NCBI RefSeq assembly: GCF_004322755.1
Contig: NZ_CP036401.1
Coordinates: 1,364,001-1,428,000 of the forward strand
Source: Pseudoduganella albidiflava
GTDB lineage: Bacteria > Pseudomonadota > Gammaproteobacteria > Burkholderiales > Burkholderiaceae_D
Reading direction: 5' to 3'
Length of the DNA stretch: 64,000 nucleotides
The translations under genes and the position numbers were made by a program. Positions 19,903-28,039 of this stretch are shown piece after piece; the first letter of the stretch is position 1, and every line of letters begins with the position of its first letter. The notes beneath the pieces are model-generated. The model saw only the letters and a list, made by a program, of their open reading frames with translations, ran no database searches and was not told the DNA's origin.

Positions 19903-20847
19903 CTATTGTGCGCTGGCTGGGTCAAGCAACTCGGGCCAGCGCTCCAGCCAGCAGCACACGTGATCGAACGCGGCGATCTCGATCACGCTGGCACGGGGAT
20001 GGCGGCGCGCGAACGAACGCACCACGGAAGGCGGGACGTTGGCGTCGCGCCCGCCAACGTAATGGCGTTCGGTGATCGCGGGCCGCAGCGGGGGCAGGGC
20101 GGCCGGGTCGAGTGAGCCAGCCAGCGGACTGTAGCCATGCAGACGCGCCCAGCCGGCCACGTCGAGGTTGGCGGCGATCGTGACGAGCGCGGTGGCCTCG
20201 GGCAGGTGCGCCGCCATCAGCCAGGCCAGCGTGCCGCCGCCGCTGTAGCCGACCAGCACGACATGCCGGAACGGATGGGCAGCCAGGTAGCCGCGCAATG
20301 CCGCCACCATGCTGGCGACCACCTGCGGCGAATAGCGGCCGTGGGTCCACACCAGCGGACCGCATGGCGGCGAGGCCTGCGCCTGGAAGTAGCATGGCCG
20401 GCCGAGCAGGAGGCGCGGGCCGGCATCCCTGGCCATCAGTTCGAGCGCGTAGGGCGTGCGCGGCGTGGGGTCGTCCGCCACGCGGTCGAAGCCGGCCCAT
20501 GGTGTGCCGTCGTGTTCGATATACACGTGCAGAGAAGCATGCAGCGAGGCAGGTAGTGAGGCATGCAGCGAGGCAGATAGTGAGGCAGATAGTGGGGCAG
20601 GTAGCGAGACACGCGGCGTGCCGGCTGCCTGGCCCGCTGGCGAGGCGAAGGCGCGGTGCTCGAAGCCATCGCCTTGCAGGACGAGCGGCGTGAAGCCCAG
20701 CTGCGAGGCGCGCCGTGCGAAGCGCTCGGCCGGCGTCGCGCAAGCCGCCAGCATGGCGATCGCGGCGACGGCGGCCACGGCGGCGAAGTGCCTGCCAGTC
20801 CGTTGCAGCTTGTTCGTGCCGGAGCCCGACTGCGGTTGTCCGCGCAC
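19903..20847 (-). CDS. Alpha/beta-hydrolase lipoprotein
   Basis: A 314-residue predicted outer-membrane or periplasmic lipoprotein: a hydrophobic stretch ends in a lipobox (MLAAC). The nucleophile elbow VGYSGGGTL (GxSxG), a later aspartate (VGGRDANVP) and histidine (AAFDHVCCW) complete a hydrolase triad. Between signal and catalytic core lies a low-complexity segment, roughly SLxA repeated seven times, encoded by 12-bp units. The start is a GTG at 20847, because no closer ATG keeps the signal peptide. It lies 9 bases after the barrel gene and is probably co-transcribed with it. The substrate is unknown. Confidence 0.8.
   Translation of the reverse strand: MRGQPQSGSGTNKLQRTGRHFAAVAAVAAIAMLAACATPAERFARRASQLGFTPLVLQGDGFEHRAFASPAGQAAGTPRVSLPAPLSASLSASLHASLPASLHASLHVYIEHDGTPWAGFDRVADDPTPRTPYALELMARDAGPRLLLGRPCYFQAQASPPCGPLVWTHGRYSPQVVASMVAALRGYLAAHPFRHVVLVGYSGGGTLAWLMAAHLPEATALVTIAANLDVAGWARLHGYSPLAGSLDPAALPPLRPAITERHYVGGRDANVPPSVVRSFARRHPRASVIEIAAFDHVCCWLERWPELLDPASAQ
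20529..20612. repeat. Seven 12-bp tandem units inside the hydrolase gene
   Basis: Units of the form GYAGYGAGGCAK (plus strand) repeat about seven times with few mismatches and stay in frame. They encode alternating SLHA, SLPA and SLSA tetrapeptides on the minus strand. Confidence 0.85.
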
Positions 20848-20856
20848 GGCGATGGA

Positions 20857-22260
20857 TCAGAACTGCACGCGCACGCCTGCCGAGACGGCGTAGCTTTTCT
20901 CGTCCTTCAGGCCCACCGCGCTGCTGAACTGCGCGAATGCCGACAGGTTGTTCGGCAGCGTGAGGCTGGTGCCGAAGGACACGATGCCGAAATTGCTGTC
21001 CGGCGTGGCCGTGGGGATCGAGAAGGCAATGCCGTTCGGATCGTTGACATACCTGGAGACCAGCGACGGAGCGTCCTTCTTGAATTCATGCATCCACTGC
21101 ACGCTGGCATAGGGAAGCAGCACACCCCACGAGGTGTTGACGTTGGTGCCGAGCCGTGCCCCGAGCGCCGACTGCAGCGACTCGATCGTGCGGCGATCGA
21201 CCGCGAGGCCGAGGCCGGCCACCGGCTCGCTTTCCGTGAAGGCGTCGTTGTCGACATGGAGGTAGCTCAGGCGCACGCTCGGCGTGACGTTCCACGTGCC
21301 GAACCGGAAGTCCGTGCCGGTGCCGATGGAGGCCGACCACTGGTTGCCTTCCGGCCTGGACGTGGCCGATGCGGCGATGGCCGGCAACGCCGGGTTGTGC
21401 GAGGCGATATTGATGTTGCGCCTGGAATCGAAGTCCGTGGTGCCGTAGGCAACCAGTCCATCGACGTACCAGCTGCCGGCATAGTAGGTGGCATAGGCGG
21501 CCGTGCCGCTCGTACGGGCTTCGACACGGCCGAGCCCCTGCTCGTACCTGGCCGTGGTGTCGCTGTAGCTGAGCGCGATGCCGGCCACGAACGCTTCGCT
21601 GATCCGGTAATCCGCGCCGGCCAGCACGTTGTAGCTGCGCTGTTCGTAGGCGTCCTGCAGCGTGGTCTTGTCGATGTCGCCCCAGTTGGAGGCGACGTTG
21701 ACGAAGCTGCCCCAGCGGCCGCCCAGCACATCGTCCGCGGCGGCGCCGCCACCGGTCTGGATGTCCTGGCCATTCATGCCGAGCACCATGCCCCGTGCCC
21801 CGCCGCGCAGGTTGAGCAGCCGCGCGCCGATCGCATTCATCTTCAGCGTCTCGGTACCGATCTGCTTTTGCGCATTGGCCTGGACAGGAGCGATGGCCTG
21901 GATCGCGGTCTGCAGTTCGCTGTTGCTCAGCTTGAGGTCGAACGACGCGTTGCCCTGCACGCCGTTGGCGAACCTGGCCGTGTTGACCATCAGGCTGCAC
22001 GCATTGGCCAGGCGCTCGGTGGGGGTGCCGGTGGCGACGGGCCTGACGCCGAGGCCGCCGACCAGATTGGCGCACGTTCGGAACACGCCGTCGGCAACCG
22101 GGCGCTGCAGAGCGTTGTAGGAACCGGGCAGCGGGCCGGGCTCCCGCAACTGCGCGGAGGCGATGGCGGCATGGCTCATCAACAGTGTGCCGGCGGCCCA
22201 GCAGGCAAGCGTCCGGTGGGGCCGCTGGAGCGTGAGTGCAGTGCTGTGGCTAGCGTTCAT
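20857..22260 (-). CDS. Autotransporter-type outer membrane beta-barrel protein
   Basis: A 467-residue protein: signal peptide (about residues 1-37), a short 130-residue predicted helical passenger rich in Gln and Ala, then an autotransporter barrel of about 280 residues with alternating hydrophobic strands (SYNVLAGADYR, YYAGSWYVDGLVAYG, VTPSVRLSYLHV, LLPYASVQWMHEF) and a C-terminal phenylalanine (VRVQF), the usual barrel-assembly signal. The ATG at 22260 follows GGGAGGG by 7 bases, while an adjacent TTG would add one residue. There is no large effector passenger, so a role in adhesion or surface display is possible but unproven. Confidence 0.85.
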   Translation of the reverse strand: MNASHSTALTLQRPHRTLACWAAGTLLMSHAAIASAQLREPGPLPGSYNALQRPVADGVFRTCANLVGGLGVRPVATGTPTERLANACSLMVNTARFANGVQGNASFDLKLSNSELQTAIQAIAPVQANAQKQIGTETLKMNAIGARLLNLRGGARGMVLGMNGQDIQTGGGAAADDVLGGRWGSFVNVASNWGDIDKTTLQDAYEQRSYNVLAGADYRISEAFVAGIALSYSDTTARYEQGLGRVEARTSGTAAYATYYAGSWYVDGLVAYGTTDFDSRRNINIASHNPALPAIAASATSRPEGNQWSASIGTGTDFRFGTWNVTPSVRLSYLHVDNDAFTESEPVAGLGLAVDRRTIESLQSALGARLGTNVNTSWGVLLPYASVQWMHEFKKDAPSLVSRYVNDPNGIAFSIPTATPDSNFGIVSFGTSLTLPNNLSAFAQFSSAVGLKDEKSYAVSAGVRVQF

Positions 22261-22477
22261 CAAGGTGCCCTCCCTGTGATCTCCACATCATCGTTTCGCT
22301 TTTTCGTTGCGAAGTCAATGCGCCATGTACGGTTGACGCATCCAGGCATCACAAGCAGAAAGCCGGGAGGAATCAAGGTGGAATAACGTGGAAAATTCGC
22401 CCGGCCCACGAAATATCGGACTAAAGTGTGAAGAGGTGCGCGGGGCCGTCGCGGAAAGGCCGCGGGAGGGAAGGCAG

Positions 22478-25090
22478 ATGAGCACGATCGATTCGCTGGC
22501 CGGGGCGCGCGCCATCCACGCAGGGTGGCCGGGTGCGCGTGCGGCGCTGGCGGTCCTGCGAAGGGCGGCTGAGCGGGTTGCCCGATCCATCGCGGCCGCG
22601 ATTCTTGTTCCTCAGATTCTTGTTTCTCTGATTCTTGTTCGTCTTCTTGTCCCGCTGATTGCCGTCTCCAGCGCGCCCGCCCTTGCCGCGCAATCCATCG
22701 CGTCCGCGGCGCCGCCCGGCCGCGACAGCGATGCATTCCTGATCGTCGATTGCGCGTTGCCGGCGCAGGTGCGCCAGCTCGGTACCGCCATGACCTACCT
22801 GGCTCCGCGGCGCGCGGTGAAGACGTCGGCGTCGGATTGCGCGATCCGCGGCGGCGAGTACGTCGCCCACGATCGCGCCAGTCTCGACACCGCGCTCAAG
22901 GTATGGTTGCCGCTGGCGCAGGGCGGCGACCAGGCGGCGCAGGCCAATGTCGGCGAAATTTACGAGAAGGGCATTGGCGGCAAGCCGGACTACGCGAACG
23001 CCGCGAAGTGGTACCGGCTGGCGGCGGACCGGGGCTACCCGCGCGCGCTGACCAACCTGGGCTTCCTCTACGAGCGCGGGCTCGGCGTGGCCAGGGATCC
23101 CGTTGCGGCGCTGCAGCTCTACCGCAAGGCGGCGGGCATCGCCGGCACGATCAGCCTGGAAGGCGGCGACACGTCCGCGGCATCGCGGCAGGAGATCGAC
23201 GCCTTGCGCAAGGAGCTGGAACGCACCCGCGACGAACTGGAGAAGTCGCGCCGCCTGCTCGATGAAAACCGGCTCAAGTCGAGCCGGCAGATCGAAAGCC
23301 TGCTGATGCAGAAGCAGCAGGCCGCCGCTGCCGGCAACACGGAAGAAACACTGCGGCTTGAAACGCTGCTCGCCGCACGCGAAACCGAACTGGCGAAGCA
23401 GAAGGAACAGGTCGAGCGCCTGGAGGCCGAAGCCGCCGGCTTCAAGTCCAGGCTGGCCGCGTTCGACGGGACCCGGCAGGAACTGGACCAGACACGCCGC
23501 CTGCTGGATGAACAGCGCAGGAAGTCGGCGCAGGACATCGAGCGCCTGCGGGCCGAGCAGCGGCAAGCCGTCGCCGCGGGAAACCAGGAAGACACGCGGC
23601 GCCTCGCTGCGCAGCTGGCGGCACGCGAGGCGGAACTGGCGAAGCAGAAGGGCGAGATCGAGCGCCTGGCGGGCGAGGTCGGCAGCTACAAGGCGCAGGC
23701 CGCCACGCTGGACGAGACGCGGCGGGCGCTGGACGAGGCGCGCCGCCTGCTGGAAGAGAACCGGCGTAGCTCGCGCGAGGAAATCGAACGCCTGCAGGTA
23801 CAGAAACAGCAGGCCGCCGCTGCCGGCAACAAGGCGGAAACGGGCCGGCTCGAAGCGCTGCTCAAGGGGCGGGAAGGCGAGCTGGCGCAACAGAAGGCGA
23901 ACGTGGAGCGCCTGGAACGCGAAGTCGGCGAGTACAAGGCCAGGGTGGCCAGGCTGGAAACGGCCCAGCCGGCGAAGCTGGAAGCGGCGCAGTCCCGGCT
24001 GGCGGCCGCGGTGGCACCGCCGTCGATCCAGATCCTCGATCCGCAAGTCGTCATCACACGCGACGTCATCACGGTCAAGGTGCGTTCCGGTGTGCAGACG
24101 CGCGAGATCGTCGGCCGCGTGACCGCCCCGGCCGGCCTGATGTCGCTGACCGCGAACGACCTCGCGCAGAAGGTCGATGGCAACGGCATGTTCAAGACCA
24201 CGGTCGAACTGGGGGCGGGCAAGACCAAGGTGGCCTTGCTGGCAGTGGACCGGCAGGGCAAGGTGTCGCAGCTGCAGTTCTACCTTGAACCGGATGCCCG
24301 CAGTGCCGCGCCCACGGCGATCGCACCGCCAAGGCTGCCGGGCATCGCTACCGGCAATTATCATGCACTCATCATCGGCAACCAGAAATACACGAAGCTG
24401 CAACCGCTGGAAACCCCGGAAGCGGACGTGACACAGCTGGCGCCCATCCTGCGCGACAAGTATGGCTTCAAGGTCACGCTCCTGCTGAACGCCACGCGCT
24501 ACCAGATCCTCACCGCGATGAACGACTTGCGCGCCAGGCTGACGGAGAAGGACAACCTGCTGATCTACTATGCCGGCCACGGCGAGCTCGATCGCGTGAA
24601 TGGCCTGGCCAACTGGCTGCCGGTGGACGCGGAGCCGTCCAGCAACGCCAACTGGATTTCCAGCTCCAGCATCACCGAGATGCTCAACGCCATGGCGGCC
24701 AGGCACATCCTGGTGGTTGCCGATTCCTGCTATTCGGGCGCGCTGACGCGTTCCTCGGTCGGCCAGCTGGAAACGGGGCTGACCGAGGAAGCCCGGTTCG
24801 AGTGGCTGAAGCAGATCGCCGCGACGCGCTCGCGCACGGCGCTGACCAGCGGCGGATTGAAGCCCGTGCTCGATGGCGGCGGCGGGAAGTTCTCGGTGTT
24901 CGCCTCGATCTTCATCGATATCCTGTCGCAGAACCAGGATGTGCTGGAAGGCATGCGCATCTACCGGGAAATCTCCGCACGGGTCGTCAACATCGCGTTG
25001 CGGCAGAAGTTCGAACAGCGGCCGGAGTATGGCGCGATCAGGTTCGCCGGTGGTGAATCCGGGGATTTCCTGTTCGTGCCGAGGAATTGA
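22478..25090 (+). CDS. Caspase-family (C14) protein with Sel1 repeats and long coiled coil
   Basis: An 870-residue protein. A hydrophobic signal or anchor (about 38-70) precedes two Sel1-like repeats (about 120-200), then a long Glu/Lys/Arg-rich coiled coil (about 190-510), a beta-rich segment and a C-terminal caspase domain (about 615-870). The catalytic pair is visible: histidine in YYAGHGELD and cysteine in VVADSCYSGAL. GGGAGGGAAGG before the ATG at 22478 fixes the start. It probably acts in the periplasm or at the cell surface. Bacterial caspase homologues take part in proteolytic signalling or conflict, but the target here is unknown. It diverges from the barrel gene. Confidence 0.9.
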   Translation: MSTIDSLAGARAIHAGWPGARAALAVLRRAAERVARSIAAAILVPQILVSLILVRLLVPLIAVSSAPALAAQSIASAAPPGRDSDAFLIVDCALPAQVRQLGTAMTYLAPRRAVKTSASDCAIRGGEYVAHDRASLDTALKVWLPLAQGGDQAAQANVGEIYEKGIGGKPDYANAAKWYRLAADRGYPRALTNLGFLYERGLGVARDPVAALQLYRKAAGIAGTISLEGGDTSAASRQEIDALRKELERTRDELEKSRRLLDENRLKSSRQIESLLMQKQQAAAAGNTEETLRLETLLAARETELAKQKEQVERLEAEAAGFKSRLAAFDGTRQELDQTRRLLDEQRRKSAQDIERLRAEQRQAVAAGNQEDTRRLAAQLAAREAELAKQKGEIERLAGEVGSYKAQAATLDETRRALDEARRLLEENRRSSREEIERLQVQKQQAAAAGNKAETGRLEALLKGREGELAQQKANVERLEREVGEYKARVARLETAQPAKLEAAQSRLAAAVAPPSIQILDPQVVITRDVITVKVRSGVQTREIVGRVTAPAGLMSLTANDLAQKVDGNGMFKTTVELGAGKTKVALLAVDRQGKVSQLQFYLEPDARSAAPTAIAPPRLPGIATGNYHALIIGNQKYTKLQPLETPEADVTQLAPILRDKYGFKVTLLLNATRYQILTAMNDLRARLTEKDNLLIYYAGHGELDRVNGLANWLPVDAEPSSNANWISSSSITEMLNAMAARHILVVADSCYSGALTRSSVGQLETGLTEEARFEWLKQIAATRSRTALTSGGLKPVLDGGGGKFSVFASIFIDILSQNQDVLEGMRIYREISARVVNIALRQKFEQRPEYGAIRFAGGESGDFLFVPRN
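22601..22672 (+). repeat. 15-bp tandem units in the signal/anchor of the caspase gene
   Basis: ATTCTTGTTCCTCAG-like units repeat in frame, one of them shortened to 12 bases, giving ILVPQ, ILVSL, ILVR, LLVPL and IAVSS. The hydrophobic segment seems to have grown by unit duplication. Confidence 0.75.
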
Positions 25091-25168
25091 CGACGCCGTG
25101 CCGTGGGCATACTGACTACCGTGCTGGCGTGTCCGCTGGCTGCCTCGCGCGCTGGAGCGGATCGCACG

Positions 25169-25609
25169 TCAGATGACGGGCATGGCCTTGAACCGGTAAT
25201 CGGCCGGGAGCACGGCAAGCACCTCATCGGTCCAGAATTTCTCCAGGGGATTGAGCAGGAGCGCGTCCTGTCGGCGCAGCAGGATGACGGTCTCGCCGTT
25301 GAACAACAGTACCGCGTCGCCAGCAGTGATCTCCAACAGTGCCATGCATCCTCGCAGCAAGGCCGTGCGCATCGCGACGCGCTCGGCTTCCTTGTCCACC
25401 CAGAACGAAATCGATGCCGTTGGCGTGAAGCCGAACGCCTCTTCGATGATGCCGGCTTCGACCTCGTCCGGCGGCGACATGTCGATCTGCAGATCTGGGG
25501 CAGCGATACCGCCGGCAGCCGGTCTGTAGCCAGGCAGTTCCTGGAGCCGTTTCGCCAGGGTGTCGAACAGGCCGGGTGCGGCAATCGAGAGTGTGTAATG
25601 GAGTGACAT
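25169..25609 (-). CDS. Probable immunity protein of the adjacent CdiA-type toxin
   Basis: A 146-residue small acidic protein without signal peptide, beginning MSLHYTLSIAAPGLFDTL. It starts 9 bases after the toxin stop on the same strand, which is the usual toxin-immunity order. The overall pattern (short alpha/beta protein with FWVDKEAERVAMRTALLRG and a C-terminal EKFW segment) recalls SitI3-like immunity proteins, but I cannot confirm this by alignment. The function is inferred mainly from position. Base composition looks less GC-rich than in the housekeeping neighbours. Confidence 0.65.
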   Translation of the reverse strand: MSLHYTLSIAAPGLFDTLAKRLQELPGYRPAAGGIAAPDLQIDMSPPDEVEAGIIEEAFGFTPTASISFWVDKEAERVAMRTALLRGCMALLEITAGDAVLLFNGETVILLRRQDALLLNPLEKFWTDEVLAVLPADYRFKAMPVI

Positions 25610-25618
25610 GGCTGTTCC

Positions 25619-27037
25619 TCAGGGCCAGAAGGGGATGACCTGGCCACCCTTGATGACGATGACTTCCTTGAGTCCTTCGACAGGATAGCTGCTTAACTGC
25701 TGTTTCATCGTCTCCAATGGAATGGGGCTGTCTTCCAGGTTCAGCACGATACGATCAGCTTGACCTCTTTTAACAGATTTCTGCTTCTCGCTCCAGACGT
25801 TGCGCGCGCGAGGACTTTCCGGAGCCTTGCAATCGAAACGCTTTCCCTCGATCAGGTAATCAGGCTTCATGGTGCCTGGCACTACCGGATTTTGTTGTAC
25901 CTTGTAGCCGGCCTTGGCCAGGATGTCCGCAGACCGGTTTTCCGCTTCAAGGGAACGTACGGTGGCGGCGTCATCGTCTGCTGAAATCCGGGTGCGCTTG
26001 CCCGAGGGTTGATCGCCCAGGGGACCGGTTGGCTCCGTATGGCCGCGTGGAACCTTCCTTGCCGCCTGCGGACGGGTTTTCGCTTCCTCCGGAAGCCGGG
26101 TCTCGCCCGCGCCGGCCTTGGGCTGCGGTGCCGGTGGCGGGGCCGGCCGGGCTGGCTTTTGCGCGGGAGCCGACGGCGGTGGTTTGACCGGCGTGCCAGC
26201 CGTGCCACCCGTGCGACCTTTCGCTCTCGCAACCTTGCCGAGCAATGCGATAAAAGCGGCGACCCCCATGATGGCAATGGCTGCTGCCAGGTGAGCGGCA
26301 GCCTCGTCGAGCTCCCTCTCATCTGCGGCGGTACAGGTCTTGACAAGAAAATCGCCCAGCTCGCTAGCGACATCGAACACGGCCATCCCCAGGAATATGG
26401 CGCCACTGACCAGCAGCACGATATCGACGGCCTGCCCGACGCCAAAGGCGTGCGACCCGGCCCACACCACCAGGATACCGGCCATGAGCGCAAGATTGGC
26501 GGCACTCAACAGCGCGTCGAATTCCTGCCGCATGTTGCCGGGGAGTTTTGTCGCGGTCCGGCGCAATGCTTGAATGAACTTGTCATGCAATGGCCACTCC
26601 CACACATCGCTTGCACCAATGTGCAGGAGCGTCACGTTGCTCGCACCCGCCGCTGCCGGGTTGTCCGGGCGGATTGGCGATCCACCGGTGGCAACCTGCC
26701 CAGCGGTGCCGGCTTCCTGCTGAAGGGTGGCTTTGTCACCCTTCAGCAGGTGGTACCAGGTCTGCTTCCCGGCGACGCCGTCCGCCGAAATGGAAATGCC
26801 GCGCTGGTACTGGAGCACCGCCTGATGTGTGCGGGGGCCGAACTGACCGTCCACCGCGAGTCGCGGCGATGGCGTCAAGCGGGCATTGAGTTGCCGCTGC
26901 AGCTTTTGCACCGCCGTTCCCTGGCTGCCTTCGCGCAGCACATGAATCCTGGAGTCGGCGGAATTCGCGCGGGGAATCGGCGTGTTGCGTGATGTGCCGG
27001 ATGGACCGATGCCATGGATGCTGCGAATGGTGACCAT
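25619..27037 (-). CDS. Polymorphic toxin: peptidoglycan-binding domain plus CdiA-type nuclease tail
   Basis: A 472-residue frame. Residues 31-98 form a peptidoglycan-binding_1 domain (LREGSQGTAVQKLQ, VDGQFGPRTHQAV). Residues 175-275 hold hydrophobic helices, and 278-350 are Pro/Lys-rich. Residues 366-472 resemble the CdiA C-terminal tRNA nuclease: ENRSADILAKAGY, then PDYLIEGKRFDCKAP, which gives a PD-(D/E)xK-like set (E366, D393, D402, K404). It would cleave RNA in target cells. Delivery is unknown, and no secretion genes are nearby. The ATG at 27037 has no good ribosome binding site. A well-placed start at 27132 lies in another frame (see next entry). The tail is visibly less GC-rich, which suggests transfer. 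Confidence 0.82.
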   Translation of the reverse strand: MVTIRSIHGIGPSGTSRNTPIPRANSADSRIHVLREGSQGTAVQKLQRQLNARLTPSPRLAVDGQFGPRTHQAVLQYQRGISISADGVAGKQTWYHLLKGDKATLQQEAGTAGQVATGGSPIRPDNPAAAGASNVTLLHIGASDVWEWPLHDKFIQALRRTATKLPGNMRQEFDALLSAANLALMAGILVVWAGSHAFGVGQAVDIVLLVSGAIFLGMAVFDVASELGDFLVKTCTAADERELDEAAAHLAAAIAIMGVAAFIALLGKVARAKGRTGGTAGTPVKPPPSAPAQKPARPAPPPAPQPKAGAGETRLPEEAKTRPQAARKVPRGHTEPTGPLGDQPSGKRTRISADDDAATVRSLEAENRSADILAKAGYKVQQNPVVPGTMKPDYLIEGKRFDCKAPESPRARNVWSEKQKSVKRGQADRIVLNLEDSPIPLETMKQQLSSYPVEGLKEVIVIKGGQVIPFWP

Positions 27038-27132
27038 GGACGAGCCGACAGCACACGGGGCGACGTTCCGTCATCGATGTCGTGCACCTCCGGATCCCGG
27101 CCCAGGGGGCCGGGCATGCGCGAACCAGCCAT
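27038..27132 (-). pseudogene. Out-of-frame 5' segment of the toxin gene
   Basis: An ATG at 27132 is preceded by GGGGAGAG at good spacing and opens a reading frame MAGSRMPGPLGRDPEVHDID that continues DDGTSPRVLS before overlapping the toxin body in a different frame. The body's frame is open upstream only to 27071. A single-base shift between about 27045 and 27071 would join them into one protein of about 500 residues. It may be a real frameshift, a programmed shift or a sequence error. Confidence 0.5.
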
Positions 27133-27446
27133 CTCGCTCTCCCCGCGTGAAGATGCCTGTTGGTCCTGTAGCCCAATTCATTATAGGCGCTGCATTCGGG
27201 GGCGACGCTGTAAGTGTCGCAGCCGGCGCCCGGTCCCATGCTCGCCTTTCCGCTCCTGCCGCGATGTCGAACTGCTGCGGTTCATCCAGCGGCAAGCGGA
27301 ATACTTGTCGAGTCCCGGTGTCGACTGGAATTGGAGCGCCTGGCGGGGAAGGCGGCCGGCGGCTGCCGGCAGCTGTCGATCGAGCTGGACCGCCTGGCGC
27401 AGTAGCGCGCCAGGGCAGCCGGTGATCTATCCGTGGCGCGACAGCC
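27133..27446. other. Intergenic region upstream of the toxin gene
   Basis: These 314 bases hold no convincing gene. On the minus strand a perfect TATAAT (27185-27180) could be the -10 box for the toxin, but no good -35 box is visible. Short open segments near 27260-27405 (for example an ELERLAGKAAGG peptide) might be a decayed gene, but no family is recognised. Confidence 0.4.
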
Positions 27447-27830
27447 TCACGACACGCTGGCCAGTATCCTTGCCTGTTCTTCTTCCGGCCCCGGCCGCTG
27501 CTGCGCCCAGTAGTCGATGACGAGCGAGCGCTCCAGGCAGGTGCCGAGCGTTTTCACGAAGCGCACGTGATCGGGGTGGTTCAGGTAGTCGTCGCGCGCT
27601 TCGGCGCTGGTGAAGGTCAGTGCGAAGCAATGCGTGTAGCCATCGTTCAAGCCTTCCGGGCTGACGTTGGTGCCCGTTTCGTAGCCGACGATGCCGGGAA
27701 TCGTGTCGGGCAGCTTGCCGAAGCCGCTCACCACGGCGTCGACGGCGTCGGCCGGGGCATCGTTCTTGAAGGCGAACAGCACGACATGGCGCAGCAGCGG
27801 GCGCGCGACAACGGTGGTTTCGGCAAGCAT
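27447..27830 (-). CDS. Dabb (stress-responsive A/B barrel) domain protein
   Basis: A 127-residue protein made of one dimeric alpha/beta barrel. The family start LLRHVVLFAFKNDAP and the central TFTSAEARDDYLNHPDHVRFV segment match stress-responsive A/B barrel proteins. Such proteins are found in stress responses and in polyketide or aromatic metabolism, but most have no assigned reaction. The ATG at 27830 puts the barrel at the normal distance from the N-terminus. It diverges from the antiporter gene, with about 210 bases between the two starts. Confidence 0.88.
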   Translation of the reverse strand: MLAETTVVARPLLRHVVLFAFKNDAPADAVDAVVSGFGKLPDTIPGIVGYETGTNVSPEGLNDGYTHCFALTFTSAEARDDYLNHPDHVRFVKTLGTCLERSLVIDYWAQQRPGPEEEQARILASVS

Positions 27831-28039
27831 GGCGGTCGGGAAAAGTGGCAGACGGGTCCATCGTACACCGGCCACCCGCCGTGCCGCGCGCGACTTTGCG
27901 TTGTTGCGCATTTGCGCGAAAGTTTTCTCAACGGTATCCAATGGCTTGGCATTCTGGTATCGTCTCCCCCGCAATTTTTTTCGACCGGGCATTGCAATCC
28001 GCGTGCAACCCGCAGTCGATACGAGGCAAGGAGAGCACG

